Origin: Viridibacillus sp050279675
Lineage (GTDB): Bacteria; Bacillota; Bacilli; Bacillales_A; Planococcaceae
Direction: 5' to 3'
DNA length: 64,000 nucleotides
Assembly (NCBI RefSeq): GCF_050279675.1
Contig: NZ_JBNNUK010000018.1
Location: 1 to 64,000, forward strand
Shown: one piece after another, positions 1 to 8,586 of the stretch
Numbering within the stretch: position 1 is the first letter of the stretch
How the letters are laid out: every line of letters starts with the position of its first letter
Program-made: the position numbers and the translations under genes
Notes under the pieces: model-generated
The model's input: the letters and a program-made list of their open reading frames with translations, nothing else
Told to the model about the DNA's origin: nothing
The model's database searches: none

Positions 1-95
<95 letters not shown>

Positions 96-100
96 TACTA

Positions 101-134
101 AGGCACAACTGATTTTATCGGTTGTGTCTTTTTT
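101..134 (+). terminator. Terminator of the rRNA operon
   Basis: A stem of about 13 pairs (arms around 101-113 and 117-129, tiny loop TTT, two wobble pairs) is followed by a T-run at 129-134. Position and strength fit the end of an rrn operon. Confidence 0.9.
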
Positions 135-210
135 ATTTGCTTATTTAAAACCAAAGGCTATAGCTGTTTAAAAATGGATCATATAGAATTCTAAGCTATG
201 ATCTAATAAG

Positions 211-1097
211 TTGATATTAAATATGGATACTACAAATGTAGATGAAATAGTACGAATTGTAAAAGGAATAAGCCTAACATTTGGAAGCATCAATTTAGAA
301 GATATAGCAGCTCCTAGATGTTTTGAAATTGAAGAGAGACTGCGCAAAGAATGTTCTATACCTGTTTTCCATGATAATCAGCATGGTACAGCGATTGTAG
401 TTGGTACTGCTCTAAGTAATGCCTGAAGGTAATTAATAAGGATAAGAGCACTGTACGTATTGTTATAAACGGTGCTGGAGCTGCGGGTGTAGCTATCTTG
501 AAAATATTGAACCAAATTGGCTATGAACATATAATAGTCTGTGATTCAACAGGTATTATCTATGAAGGTCGTGAAAATGGGATGAATTCGGTAAAATTTG
601 ACCTTGCCAAAGTGACGAATAGTGAAGGACGAAAAGGATCATAAAGCGAAGCACTTATTGGTGCAGCTATTTTTATCGGAGTATCTGTTGCGAATATTTT
701 GGATGAAGAAATGATACAGAGTATGAATCATGACCCTATCATTTTTGCACTGGCTAATCAAAATCCAGAAGTAACTTATGAAAATGCTATGCTATAGGAT
801 GTGCGTATTTTCGCAACAGGTCGTTCGGATTATCCTAATCAGATAAATAATTTGTTAGCATTCCCTGGGATTTTCCGTGGAGCATTGGATGTTCATGCTT
901 CAGAGATAAATGAGGAAATGAAATTGGCGGCTGTATTTGCAATGGCTTCTTTAATTGATGAAAATGATTTAGCACAAGGTACGATTATTCCGGGTGCATT
1001 AGATGAACGTGTTGCTCCTATAGTTGCGAAGGCTGTTAGTGAATCTGCAATCAAGACGGGTGTAGCTAAAAAGCCTGTAGCTATTGAAAATAAATAA
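211..1097 (+). pseudogene. Malic enzyme remnant (NAD-type), multiply disrupted
   Basis: Conceptual translation in two frames gives the C-terminal part of a malic enzyme: NLEDIAAPRCFEIEERL and VFHDNQHGTAIVV (metal and malate site region), then INGAGAAGVAIL (NAD-binding fold), FIGVSVANIL, TGRSDYPNQINN and FPGIFRGALD. The frame shifts at about 423, and in-frame stops occur at 642-644 (TAA) and 795-797 (TAG). The N-terminal part of the usual roughly 400-570 residue enzyme is absent; homology starts near 212, just after the rRNA terminator. No promoter or start codon was seen. Reading through the lesions is continuous, so this is an inactivated gene and not a new family. Which NAD- or NADP-type paralogue it came from cannot be decided. 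Confidence 0.9.
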
Positions 1098-1104
1098 AGT
1101 ACAA

Positions 1105-1153
1105 GGGCTGTCCAAAGAGTCGATAAAACGATTTTTATAGGACATCCCTTTTT
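1105..1153 (+). terminator. Hairpin with T-run after the malic enzyme remnant
   Basis: Arms GGGCTGTCC (1105-1113) and GGACATCCC (1140-1148) pair with one mismatch and are followed by TTTTT. A similar GGGCTG...CAGCC hairpin occurs at 29535-29574. Confidence 0.7.
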
Positions 1154-1257
1154 ATTGATATAAATAGAAAAGATATCATAAATTCTTAAAGATTTGCGAG
1201 TAAGAAATGAAGAAAGCAAGATATAATAAGAATAATGTTATTAAAGGAAGTGAAAGT

Positions 1258-1446
1258 GTGAGTAAAAAGCAAGTATGGTTTGAAGTAGAAGAAAACGAAA
1301 CGATTGATGCGTGTTTGCAACGCATGAATAAGGCAGGGTATATGCCGATTGCGCGAAAAGAGGAACCGCTTTTTGAAATGAAAGACGGAAATCCAGTTCC
1401 AGTTCGTCAAATAATACGATTTAAAGGTATGCTATGCGAAGATTAA
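1258..1446 (+). CDS. NETI motif-containing small protein
   Basis: A 62-residue protein with the diagnostic EENETIDACLQRM segment near its N terminus. It belongs to the NETI-motif family of Bacillales, short proteins often encoded just upstream of purE; no biochemical function is established. The start was set at GTG 1258 because AAAGGAAG at 1243-1250 sits 7 bases before it. An in-frame ATG at 1207 has no ribosome binding site and would add a lysine-rich leader not typical of the family. It lies directly before the purine operon control region but is probably transcribed separately, since the pur promoter is downstream of its stop codon. Confidence 0.85.
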   Translation: MSKKQVWFEVEENETIDACLQRMNKAGYMPIARKEEPLFEMKDGNPVPVRQIIRFKGMLCED

Positions 1447-1461
1447 CTAGAAAACGAACCT

Positions 1462-1505
1462 AAATACGAACGATTTCTTTTAACTAAAATATATTGTTCG
1501 TATAT
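1462..1505. promoter_or_regulatory. Candidate PurR double operator (PurBox pair)
   Basis: CGAAC at 1467-1471 and GTTCG at 1496-1500, both in AT-rich context, form an inverted pair with 26 bases between the CGAA cores. This matches the geometry known for Bacillus PurR operators, two inverted PurBoxes with CGAA cores. It ends about 10 bases before the -35 element. Binding itself is inferred. Confidence 0.75.
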
Positions 1506-1510
1506 TTACA

Positions 1511-1539
1511 TTGACTTGTCCTCTTTCAATTGTTAAAAT
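1511..1539 (+). promoter_or_regulatory. Sigma-A promoter of the purine operon
   Basis: TTGACT (1511-1516), a 17-base spacer and TAAAAT (1534-1539). It lies between the PurR-type operator and the riboswitch, so the transcript would begin near 1546 and carry the aptamer in its leader. Confidence 0.8.
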
Positions 1540-1560
1540 GTGAGAAGGAAAACATCGAAT

Positions 1561-1752
1561 CCCCATATATGCTAAGGAATTGGCCTTAGTGTCTCTACCC
1601 GACACCGTAAATGTCGGACTATGCGGGAAAGCAACTTTTGGAATGAGAGTGAAAGGTATGACACAATTGCGTAAAGCTAATGTATCTAAGCCAGTCTCTT
1701 TTGTTATGTCCTCAAGTAAATTGCTTTCACGCATGGTTGTGTGAAGTATTTT
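1561..1752 (+). promoter_or_regulatory. Guanine (purine) riboswitch with antiterminator and terminator
   Basis: The aptamer spans 1561-1627. P1 is CCCCAT/ATGCGGG with one bulged C; P2 is CTAAGG/CCTTAG; P3 is CGACA/TGTCG; the conserved loop and junction elements GTCTCTACC and CCGTAAA and the 3' junction GACTATG are present. The base before TATG is C, the choice seen in guanine rather than adenine aptamers. Downstream, 1622-1634 can pair with 1721-1733 (12 of 13 positions) as an antiterminator that consumes the 3' strand of P1. The alternative terminator pairs 1725-1733 with 1738-1746 and is followed by a T-rich stretch. The mutual exclusion predicts that guanine binding turns the operon off, as for xpt and pur leaders in Bacillus. 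Confidence 0.93.
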
Positions 1753-1789
1753 ATTTGGGGACTTTTATTTGTTTAAAGGAGCGGAATGT

Positions 1790-2278
1790 ATGAGTTCAAA
1801 AATCGGCGTGATCATGGGAAGTTCAAGTGATTGGGAAACAATGAAACATGCGTGTGATGTATTAGATGAATTGCAGATTCCATATGAAAAAAAAGTGGTA
1901 TCGGCACATAGAACACCAGATTTGATGTTTGAATATGCACAGGAAGCTCGTACAAGAGGGCTTCATGTCATTATTGCAGGAGCAGGTGGTGCAGCGCATT
2001 TACCAGGTATGGTAGCAGCAAAAACAACGTTACCGGTCATTGGTGTACCTGTTCAATCAAAAGCATTAAATGGGCTTGATTCTTTATTATCTATCGTGCA
2101 GATGCCAGGCGGTGTTCCAGTAGCAACTGTAGCTATTGGTAAAGCAGGTGCGACTAACGCAGGGCTTCTAGCAGCACAAATTCTTTCAACAACCGATTCT
2201 GAAATTACAGAAAAAATTGAAGCACGACGCCAAGTAATGAAAATGAAAGCTCTAGAAAGTTCAGGTGAGTTAGAGTGA
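1790..2278 (+). CDS. purE: N5-carboxyaminoimidazole ribonucleotide mutase
   Basis: 162 residues, the usual class I PurE length. It converts N5-CAIR to CAIR in de novo IMP synthesis. The phosphate and substrate loops GSSSDWETM (near residue 10) and SAHRTPD (near 43) and the glycine-rich AGAGGAAHLPGMVA stretch are present. ATG 1790 was chosen because AAAGGAG at 1775-1781 fits it; an upstream in-frame TTG at 1769 would precede that site. First structural gene after the riboswitch, overlapping purK by four bases. Confidence 0.97.
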   Translation: MSSKIGVIMGSSSDWETMKHACDVLDELQIPYEKKVVSAHRTPDLMFEYAQEARTRGLHVIIAGAGGAAHLPGMVAAKTTLPVIGVPVQSKALNGLDSLLSIVQMPGGVPVATVAIGKAGATNAGLLAAQILSTTDSEITEKIEARRQVMKMKALESSGELE

Positions 2279-3390
2279 CGAAAATTTATCCTGGTCAAAC
2301 TATTGGTATAATAGGTGGCGGTCAACTTGGGCGTATGATGGCAATGGCTGCAAAGGAAGCAGGTTTTAAAATTGCTGTACTTGAGCCTACAATGGATTCA
2401 CCATGTGGTCAAGTTGCGGACATACGTATCGTTGCCCCATATAACGACGAAGCGGCATTAGAAGAGCTTGCAGAAGTTAGTGATGTTATAACATTTGAAT
2501 TCGAGAATATCGATTATGCAGGTTTAAAACAATTATCTGAAATTGCCTATGTACCTCAAGGTGCTGAACTCGTACGTATTACACAAGATCGTATTCTTGA
2601 AAAAGCTGCTATTAATAAGGCCGGTTGTCCAGTTGCAACATACATAGCTGCTGAAAGCTTCGAGGAGCTTCAAAGTAAAATCGAAACTGTTGGCTACCCT
2701 TGCGTCGTAAAAACTGCACGTGGTGGTTACGATGGAAAAGGCCAACAGATGCTACGATCAAAAAATGAGCTGCCATTAGCGAAATCTCTATTTGAACATT
2801 CTACTTGTGTAGCAGAAGCGTTTGTACCATTCGAGAAAGAAATTTCGGTTATCGTACAACGTAATGTTCAAGGAGAAACCTTTTGCCTTCCTATTGGTGA
2901 AAATATTCATGTGAATCATATTTTACACGAAACGATAGTACCAGCACGTATTTCAGAGGAAACTGCTAATAGAGCAACAGAAGAAGCAGAAAAAATTGCG
3001 AATCATCTTAAATTAGTGGGTACACTAGCTATTGAACTATTTGTTTTAGAGGACGGACAAGTTATTATTAATGAGTTGGCACCACGTCCACATAACTCAG
3101 GACATTATTCGATTGAGGCTTGTAACATTTCACAATTCCATCAGCATATTCGTGCTGTATGTGGTTGGCCATTACGCGAACCACAATTATGGTCGCCTTC
3201 GATTATGATTAATGTGCTTGGACAACATGTCGTACCACTGAGTAATTCCATTTCAAAATACTCTAATTGGTCTATTCATTTATATGGTAAGCAAGAAGCA
3301 AAACATAACCGTAAAATGGGCCACGTCACAATTATGACAAGCGACATTGAAAAAACGTTAACAGAAATTAAGGATTCCCACATTTGGTAG
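2275..3390 (+). CDS. purK: N5-carboxyaminoimidazole ribonucleotide synthase
   Basis: 371-residue ATP-grasp enzyme that carboxylates AIR with bicarbonate and ATP to N5-CAIR for PurE. The N terminus has IGIIGGGQLGRMM; the ATP-grasp core shows TARGGYDGKGQ; the C-terminal part has NELAPRPHNSGHY, which carries metal-binding residues. The GTG start overlaps the purE stop by 4 bases (GTGA), so translation is probably coupled. Confidence 0.97.
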   Translation: MTKIYPGQTIGIIGGGQLGRMMAMAAKEAGFKIAVLEPTMDSPCGQVADIRIVAPYNDEAALEELAEVSDVITFEFENIDYAGLKQLSEIAYVPQGAELVRITQDRILEKAAINKAGCPVATYIAAESFEELQSKIETVGYPCVVKTARGGYDGKGQQMLRSKNELPLAKSLFEHSTCVAEAFVPFEKEISVIVQRNVQGETFCLPIGENIHVNHILHETIVPARISEETANRATEEAEKIANHLKLVGTLAIELFVLEDGQVIINELAPRPHNSGHYSIEACNISQFHQHIRAVCGWPLREPQLWSPSIMINVLGQHVVPLSNSISKYSNWSIHLYGKQEAKHNRKMGHVTIMTSDIEKTLTEIKDSHIW

Positions 3391-3408
3391 GAATAGAAGG
3401 AGAACATT

Positions 3409-4704
3409 ATGATAGCACGCTATACTCGTCCCGAAATGGGCGCAATTTGGACAGAAGAAAACAAATATCAAGCTTGGTTGGAGGTTGAAATCTTATCATG
3501 TGAGGCTTGGGCTGAACTTGGTGATATTCCAAAAGCGGATGTTGCAAAAATCCGTGAAAATGCAGGGTTTGATATCAATCGTATTTTAGAAATTGAAAAA
3601 GAGACTCGTCATGATGTAGTTGCATTCACGCGTGCTGTTTCTGAAACTTTAGGAGAAGAACGTAAATGGGTACATTACGGTTTAACTTCAACGGATGTTG
3701 TAGATACTGCTCTTTCTTATTTAATTAAACAAGCTAATGAAATTTTACGTAAAGATATTAAAAACTTTATCGAAATTTTAGAGAATAAAGCGAAAGAACA
3801 TAAATACACAGTAATGATGGGCCGTACACATGGTGTTCATGCTGAACCAACTACATTCGGTTTAAAACTTGCTTTATGGTTAGAAGAAATGAAACGAAAT
3901 TTAGAACGCTTCGAAGCATCTGCTCAAGTAATAGAAACAGGTAAAATTTCTGGTGCGGTTGGTACTTATGCTAACATCGACCCATTTGTTGAAAAATACG
4001 TTTGCGAAAAACTAGGATTACAAGCATCACCTATTTCAACACAAACTTTACAACGTGACCGTCACGCACAATACATGGCGACTTTAGCCTTGATTGGATC
4101 TTCAATTGAGAAATTCGCTACTGAAATTCGTGGTTTACAAAAATCAGAAACACGTGAAGTAGAGGAATTCTTCGCAAAAGGTCAAAAAGGCTCTTCTGCA
4201 ATGCCTCATAAACGTAATCCAATTGGATCTGAGAATATGGTTGGTATGGCTCGTTTACTTCGCGGTTACATGATGACAGCATACGAGAACGTGTCACTAT
4301 GGCATGAACGTGATATCTCTCATTCATCAGCTGAACGAGTAATTTTACCAGACGGTACAATCACACTTAACTACATGTTAAATCGTTTCGCAAATATCGT
4401 GAAAAACTTAACAGTATTCCCTGACAATATGAAACGTAATATGGATCGCACATTTGGTCTTATTTATTCACAACGTGTATTACTTGCTTTGATCGACAAA
4501 GGTCTTGCACGTGAAGAAGCGTACGATACAGTACAGCCCCTAACTGCAAAAGCTTGGGACGAACAAGTGCAATTCCGTGGACTAGTTGATGCAAGTGAGA
4601 AAATCACTGCTCATTTATCAAAAGAAGAATTAGATGATTGCTTCGATTACAATTATCACTTACAACATGTAGATACAATTTTTGAACGTCTTGGATTAAA
4701 CTAA
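3409..4704 (+). CDS. purB: Adenylosuccinate lyase
   Basis: 431 residues, full length. It cleaves SAICAR to AICAR plus fumarate, and adenylosuccinate to AMP plus fumarate. The fumarase/aspartase superfamily signature GSSAMPHKRNP lies near residue 262; TSTDVVDTA and RTHGVHAEPTTFG supply catalytic histidine and substrate contacts. A GAAGGAG site precedes ATG 3409. The 18-base gap after purK and the same orientation place it in the operon. Confidence 0.98.
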   Translation: MIARYTRPEMGAIWTEENKYQAWLEVEILSCEAWAELGDIPKADVAKIRENAGFDINRILEIEKETRHDVVAFTRAVSETLGEERKWVHYGLTSTDVVDTALSYLIKQANEILRKDIKNFIEILENKAKEHKYTVMMGRTHGVHAEPTTFGLKLALWLEEMKRNLERFEASAQVIETGKISGAVGTYANIDPFVEKYVCEKLGLQASPISTQTLQRDRHAQYMATLALIGSSIEKFATEIRGLQKSETREVEEFFAKGQKGSSAMPHKRNPIGSENMVGMARLLRGYMMTAYENVSLWHERDISHSSAERVILPDGTITLNYMLNRFANIVKNLTVFPDNMKRNMDRTFGLIYSQRVLLALIDKGLAREEAYDTVQPLTAKAWDEQVQFRGLVDASEKITAHLSKEELDDCFDYNYHLQHVDTIFERLGLN

Positions 4705-4720
4705 ACCGGGGGAATTAACA

Positions 4721-5437
4721 GTGGAAAAAGGTCAACTTTTGTATGAAGGAAAAGCTAAAAGATTGTACTCAACAGCAGAAGAAAATATTCTGTTTGTTGA
4801 GTACAAAGATAGTGCTACAGCATTCAATGGTGAGAAAAAAGAGGAAATCGCAGGTAAGGGAATTTTAAATAATAAAATTACAACTTTAATTTTCGATAAA
4901 TTAAAGTCAGCAGGAATCGAATCTCACTTTGTTGAACAAATTTCAGAAAACGAACAGCTTGTAAAAAAAGTAGACATTATTCCAATTGAATTGGTTGTCC
5001 GCAATATTGCAGCAGGTAGCCTTGCAAAACGACTTGGATACGAAGAGGGTACAACTCTTCGTCGTCCAATCGTTGAATTTTATTACAAAAACGATGATCT
5101 CGGAGATCCGCTCATCACAACAGAGCATATTGAAATATTGAATATTGCTAAACTAGAAGAAGTGCAATCTCTATATGACAATGGCTTAAAGGTGAATGGG
5201 GTTCTCCGTCCATTATTCCAGGAAATCGGTGTTACTCTAGTAGACTTCAAACTAGAGTTTGGGCGTGACGCTAATGGTCAAGTACTATTAGCAGATGAAA
5301 TTTCACCAGATACTTGCCGTCTTTGGGACGTAGAAACAAATCAAAAACTTGATAAAGACGTTTTTCGCCGTGATCTTGGCAATTTAACAGATGTGTATAA
5401 AATCATATTAGAACGCCTAGGAGGACTATCAAAATGA
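4721..5437 (+). CDS. purC: Phosphoribosylaminoimidazole-succinocarboxamide synthase
   Basis: 238-residue SAICAR synthase that joins CAIR and aspartate using ATP. LLYEGKAKRLY at the N terminus, VRNIAAGSL in the middle and DEISPDTCRLWD near the C terminus are family signatures. GTG start at 4721, preceded by GGGGGA at 4708-4713. Its TGA overlaps the ATG of purS by four bases. Confidence 0.97.
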   Translation: MEKGQLLYEGKAKRLYSTAEENILFVEYKDSATAFNGEKKEEIAGKGILNNKITTLIFDKLKSAGIESHFVEQISENEQLVKKVDIIPIELVVRNIAAGSLAKRLGYEEGTTLRRPIVEFYYKNDDLGDPLITTEHIEILNIAKLEEVQSLYDNGLKVNGVLRPLFQEIGVTLVDFKLEFGRDANGQVLLADEISPDTCRLWDVETNQKLDKDVFRRDLGNLTDVYKIILERLGGLSK

Positions 5438-5682
5438 AAAAGGTAAAAGTTTATGTAACATTGCGTGAAAGTGTATTAGATCCACAAGGTTCTGCAGTGA
5501 AAGGTTCATTACACACAATGGGCTACAAAGAAGTTGCAGACGTTCGTATTGGTAAATATCTAGAATTACAAATCGAACCTTCTGACCGTGACTTAAATGT
5601 AGTGGTAAAAGAAATGTGCGAAAAATTACTTACAAATACTGTTATTGAAGACTACCGTTTTGAAGTCGAGGAGGCTAACTAA
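5434..5682 (+). CDS. purS: FGAM synthase subunit PurS
   Basis: 82-residue small subunit of the three-part formylglycinamidine ribonucleotide synthase (PurS, PurQ, small PurL) used by Bacillales. It bridges PurL and PurQ and helps ammonia transfer. It contains the typical VTLRESVLDPQG opening and the GYKEVADVRIGK segment. Four-base overlap with purC and a 2-base gap to purQ. Confidence 0.96.
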   Translation: MKKVKVYVTLRESVLDPQGSAVKGSLHTMGYKEVADVRIGKYLELQIEPSDRDLNVVVKEMCEKLLTNTVIEDYRFEVEEAN

Positions 5683-5684
5683 CT

Positions 5685-6371
5685 ATGAAGTTCGCAGTAC
5701 TCGTTTTTCCAGGATCGAACTGTGATTTAGACATGTATCACGCTATTAAGGACGAGCTTGGTGAAGAAGCAGAATACGTATGGCACGATACAAAAGATTT
5801 AAGTAGTTATGACGGTATTTTATTACCAGGTGGATTCTCTTACGGAGATTACTTACGTTGTGGAGCGATTGCTCGCTCTTCCAACGTTATGACTGAAGTA
5901 GTAAAAGCTGCTGAAGCAGGTAAGCCGATCCTTGGCGTTTGTAATGGCTTCCAAATTTTAACGGAGGCAGGTTTACTTCCAGGTGCTCTTCTCCGCAATA
6001 AAAACTTGAAATTCATGTGTCGTACTGTTGATTTAAAAGTAGTTAACAACAATACACAATTTACAAATCAATATGCAAAAGATGAAGTAATTAAAGTACC
6101 TATCGCTCATGGTGAAGGGAATTACTACTGTGATGAGGATACCTTGCAATCTTTAAAAGACAATAACCAAATTGTTTTCACTTATTCTAGCGAAAATCCA
6201 AATGGTAGTTTAGAAGATATTGCAGGAATCGTCAATGAACGCGGTAATGTACTTGGTATGATGCCTCACCCAGAGCGCGCAGTGAATGAATTAATTGGTG
6301 GCTCAGATGGCCTTGCAGTATTCAAATCAATCGTCAAACAGTGGAGGGAAACACATGTCAATCAAGCTTGA
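5685..6371 (+). CDS. purQ: FGAM synthase glutaminase subunit PurQ
   Basis: 228-residue class I glutamine amidotransferase that releases ammonia for PurL. The nucleophile is Cys86 in GVCNGFQ; the His-Glu pair is in MPHPERAVNE near the C terminus. The last 17 bases overlap the beginning of purL, whose ribosome binding site (GTGGAGGG) lies inside purQ. Confidence 0.97.
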   Translation: MKFAVLVFPGSNCDLDMYHAIKDELGEEAEYVWHDTKDLSSYDGILLPGGFSYGDYLRCGAIARSSNVMTEVVKAAEAGKPILGVCNGFQILTEAGLLPGALLRNKNLKFMCRTVDLKVVNNNTQFTNQYAKDEVIKVPIAHGEGNYYCDEDTLQSLKDNNQIVFTYSSENPNGSLEDIAGIVNERGNVLGMMPHPERAVNELIGGSDGLAVFKSIVKQWRETHVNQA

Positions 6372-8586
6372 ACCAACACAAGAGCAAATTAAAGAGCAAA
6401 AACTCTATGCACAAATGGGCTTGTCAGATGAAGAATTTGCGCTAGTTGAAAGCATTCTAGGACGTCTACCAAACTGGACTGAAACTGGTCTGTTTTCAGT
6501 AATGTGGTCAGAGCACTGCTCATATAAAAACTCTAAACCAGTGCTACGTAAATTCCCAACTAAAGGACCTCGTGTATTACAAGGCCCTGGTGAAGGTGCA
6601 GGAATTGTCGATATCGGCGATGACCAAGCCGTTGTGTTCAAAATGGAATCACATAATCATCCGTCTGCAATTGAACCTTACCAAGGTGCAGCAACAGGTG
6701 TCGGCGGTATTATCCGTGATGTGTTCTCAATGGGTGCACGCCCGATTGCTATGTTAAATTCTCTACGCTTTGGTGAGTTAAAAACACCACGTGTGAAATA
6801 TTTATTTGAAGAAGTAGTAGCAGGAATTGCAGGCTACGGTAACTGTATCGGTATTCCAACAGTTGGTGGCGAAATTCAATTTGATGATTGTTACGAAGGC
6901 AATCCACTAGTAAATGCAATGTGTGTCGGTTTAATCGATCATAAAGACATTCAAAAAGGTATTGCTTCAGGTGTGGGTAACCCAGTAATGTATGTTGGTG
7001 CTAAAACAGGTCGTGATGGTATTCACGGTGCTACATTTGCTTCTGAGGAATTAAGTGAGTCATCAGAGGAAAAACGCCCAGCTGTACAAGTTGGCGATCC
7101 ATTCATGGAGAAATTGCTTCTTGAAGCTTGCCTAGAATTAGTGAAATTTGATTCACTAGTTGGAATTCAAGATATGGGTGCTGCAGGCTTAACTTCATCA
7201 TCTGCCGAAATGGCTTCTAAAGCAGGTTACGGTATTGAGATGAACTTAGATTTAGTACCTCAACGTGAAACAGGTATGACAGCTTATGAAATGATGCTTT
7301 CAGAATCTCAAGAGCGTATGTTAATCGTTGTGAAAAAAGGGCATGAAGCTGAAATCGTTACTTTATTCGAGAAGTATGGTTTAGATGCTGTAACTATCGG
7401 TCATGTAACTGACGATAAAATGCTTCGCCTTATACATAAAGGAGAAGTAGTAGCAAACGTACCTGCAGATGCTCTAGCAGAGGAAGCACCTGTTTATAAC
7501 AAACCATCAGCAGTACCAGCTTACTACAATGAATTCCAAGCAATGGAAAACGTAGAGCCCACAGTTGCTGACTATAAAGAAACTTTAATCTCACTATTAA
7601 AACAATCTACAATTGCTTCTAAAGAGTGGGTTTATGACCAGTATGATTATCAAGTACGTACATCAACAGTTGTAGCACCAGGATCTGATGCAGCAGTAGT
7701 ACGTGTACGTGGTACGAACAAAGGTCTTGCTATGACAACTGACTGTAACTCTCGTTATATTTACTTAGATCCAGAAGTTGGCGGAAAAATTGCGGTTGCA
7801 GAAGCTGCCCGTAATATCGTTTGTTCTGGTGGTAAACCACTTGCAATTACAGATTGCTTGAACTTTGGTAACCCAGAAAAGCCAGAAATCTTCTGGCAAA
7901 TCGAAAAATCAGCTGATGGTATTTCAGAGGCTTGTTTAGCACTAGAATCACCAGTAATCGGTGGTAATGTTTCTCTTTACAATGAGCGTAGTGGTGTAGC
8001 AGTTTATCCAACACCAACAATTGGTATGGTTGGTTTAGTTGAAGATTTAGCTCACGTTACAACACAACAAGTTAAAGAAGCTGGAGACTATATCTACTTA
8101 ATCGGCGATACAAAAACTGAATTTGGTGGATCTGAACTTCAAAAAATGCAAAATGATGGACGTATTTTTGGTCTAGCACCAGAAATCGATTTAACTGTAG
8201 AAGCAACACGTCAAGATGCGTTATTAAATGCTATTCAACAAGGTTTAGTAGCATCTGCACATGATGTTGCTGAAGGTGGAGTAGCTGTTGCATTAGCAGA
8301 AAAAACATTCGGTACAAAATTCGGAGTAGAAATCATCTTAGAAGGTTCGGCAGTAACTGCTTTATTTAGTGAATCACAATCACGTTTCTTAGTATCAGTT
8401 AAAGCTGAAAATGCACAAGCATTTGAAGTAGCTGTTAAAGATGCTCGTAAAATTGGTGTTGTTTCAGCAGATGCCACATTGAGTGTTCGCGGAGAAGACG
8501 GTTCTACATTAATCGAAGGTCCAGTAGCAGAATTCCAAGATGCTTGGAAAGGGGCAATACCATGTTTGGTGAACTCAGAGGCTTAA
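6355..8586 (+). CDS. purL: FGAM synthase catalytic subunit PurL
   Basis: 743-residue small-type PurL that converts FGAR to FGAM with ATP and ammonia supplied by PurQ. It begins MSIKLEPTQEQIKEQK; WSEHCSYKNSK and ESHNHPSAIEPYQGAATGVG are family motifs of the first half, and GLAMTTDCNSRY and GGNVSLYNE of the second. ATG 6355 was selected because GGAGGG lies about 7 bases before it; an upstream in-frame GTG at 6295 lies deep inside purQ. The 3' end overlaps purF by 25 bases. Confidence 0.97.
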   Translation: MSIKLEPTQEQIKEQKLYAQMGLSDEEFALVESILGRLPNWTETGLFSVMWSEHCSYKNSKPVLRKFPTKGPRVLQGPGEGAGIVDIGDDQAVVFKMESHNHPSAIEPYQGAATGVGGIIRDVFSMGARPIAMLNSLRFGELKTPRVKYLFEEVVAGIAGYGNCIGIPTVGGEIQFDDCYEGNPLVNAMCVGLIDHKDIQKGIASGVGNPVMYVGAKTGRDGIHGATFASEELSESSEEKRPAVQVGDPFMEKLLLEACLELVKFDSLVGIQDMGAAGLTSSSAEMASKAGYGIEMNLDLVPQRETGMTAYEMMLSESQERMLIVVKKGHEAEIVTLFEKYGLDAVTIGHVTDDKMLRLIHKGEVVANVPADALAEEAPVYNKPSAVPAYYNEFQAMENVEPTVADYKETLISLLKQSTIASKEWVYDQYDYQVRTSTVVAPGSDAAVVRVRGTNKGLAMTTDCNSRYIYLDPEVGGKIAVAEAARNIVCSGGKPLAITDCLNFGNPEKPEIFWQIEKSADGISEACLALESPVIGGNVSLYNERSGVAVYPTPTIGMVGLVEDLAHVTTQQVKEAGDYIYLIGDTKTEFGGSELQKMQNDGRIFGLAPEIDLTVEATRQDALLNAIQQGLVASAHDVAEGGVAVALAEKTFGTKFGVEIILEGSAVTALFSESQSRFLVSVKAENAQAFEVAVKDARKIGVVSADATLSVRGEDGSTLIEGPVAEFQDAWKGAIPCLVNSEA

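Noticed and set aside
1105..1153. Insertion sequence ends (similar hairpins at 1105 and 29535)
   Set aside because: No transposase remnants or target duplications; they behave as terminators.
893..1219. Minus-strand frame of 108 codons opposite the malic enzyme remnant
   Set aside because: It is the complement of a conserved malic enzyme segment and of a terminator; no start signals.
1447..1789. Second adenine-type riboswitch or T-box in the pur leader
   Set aside because: Only one aptamer is present, and its specificity base is C (guanine type); no T-box sequence was found.
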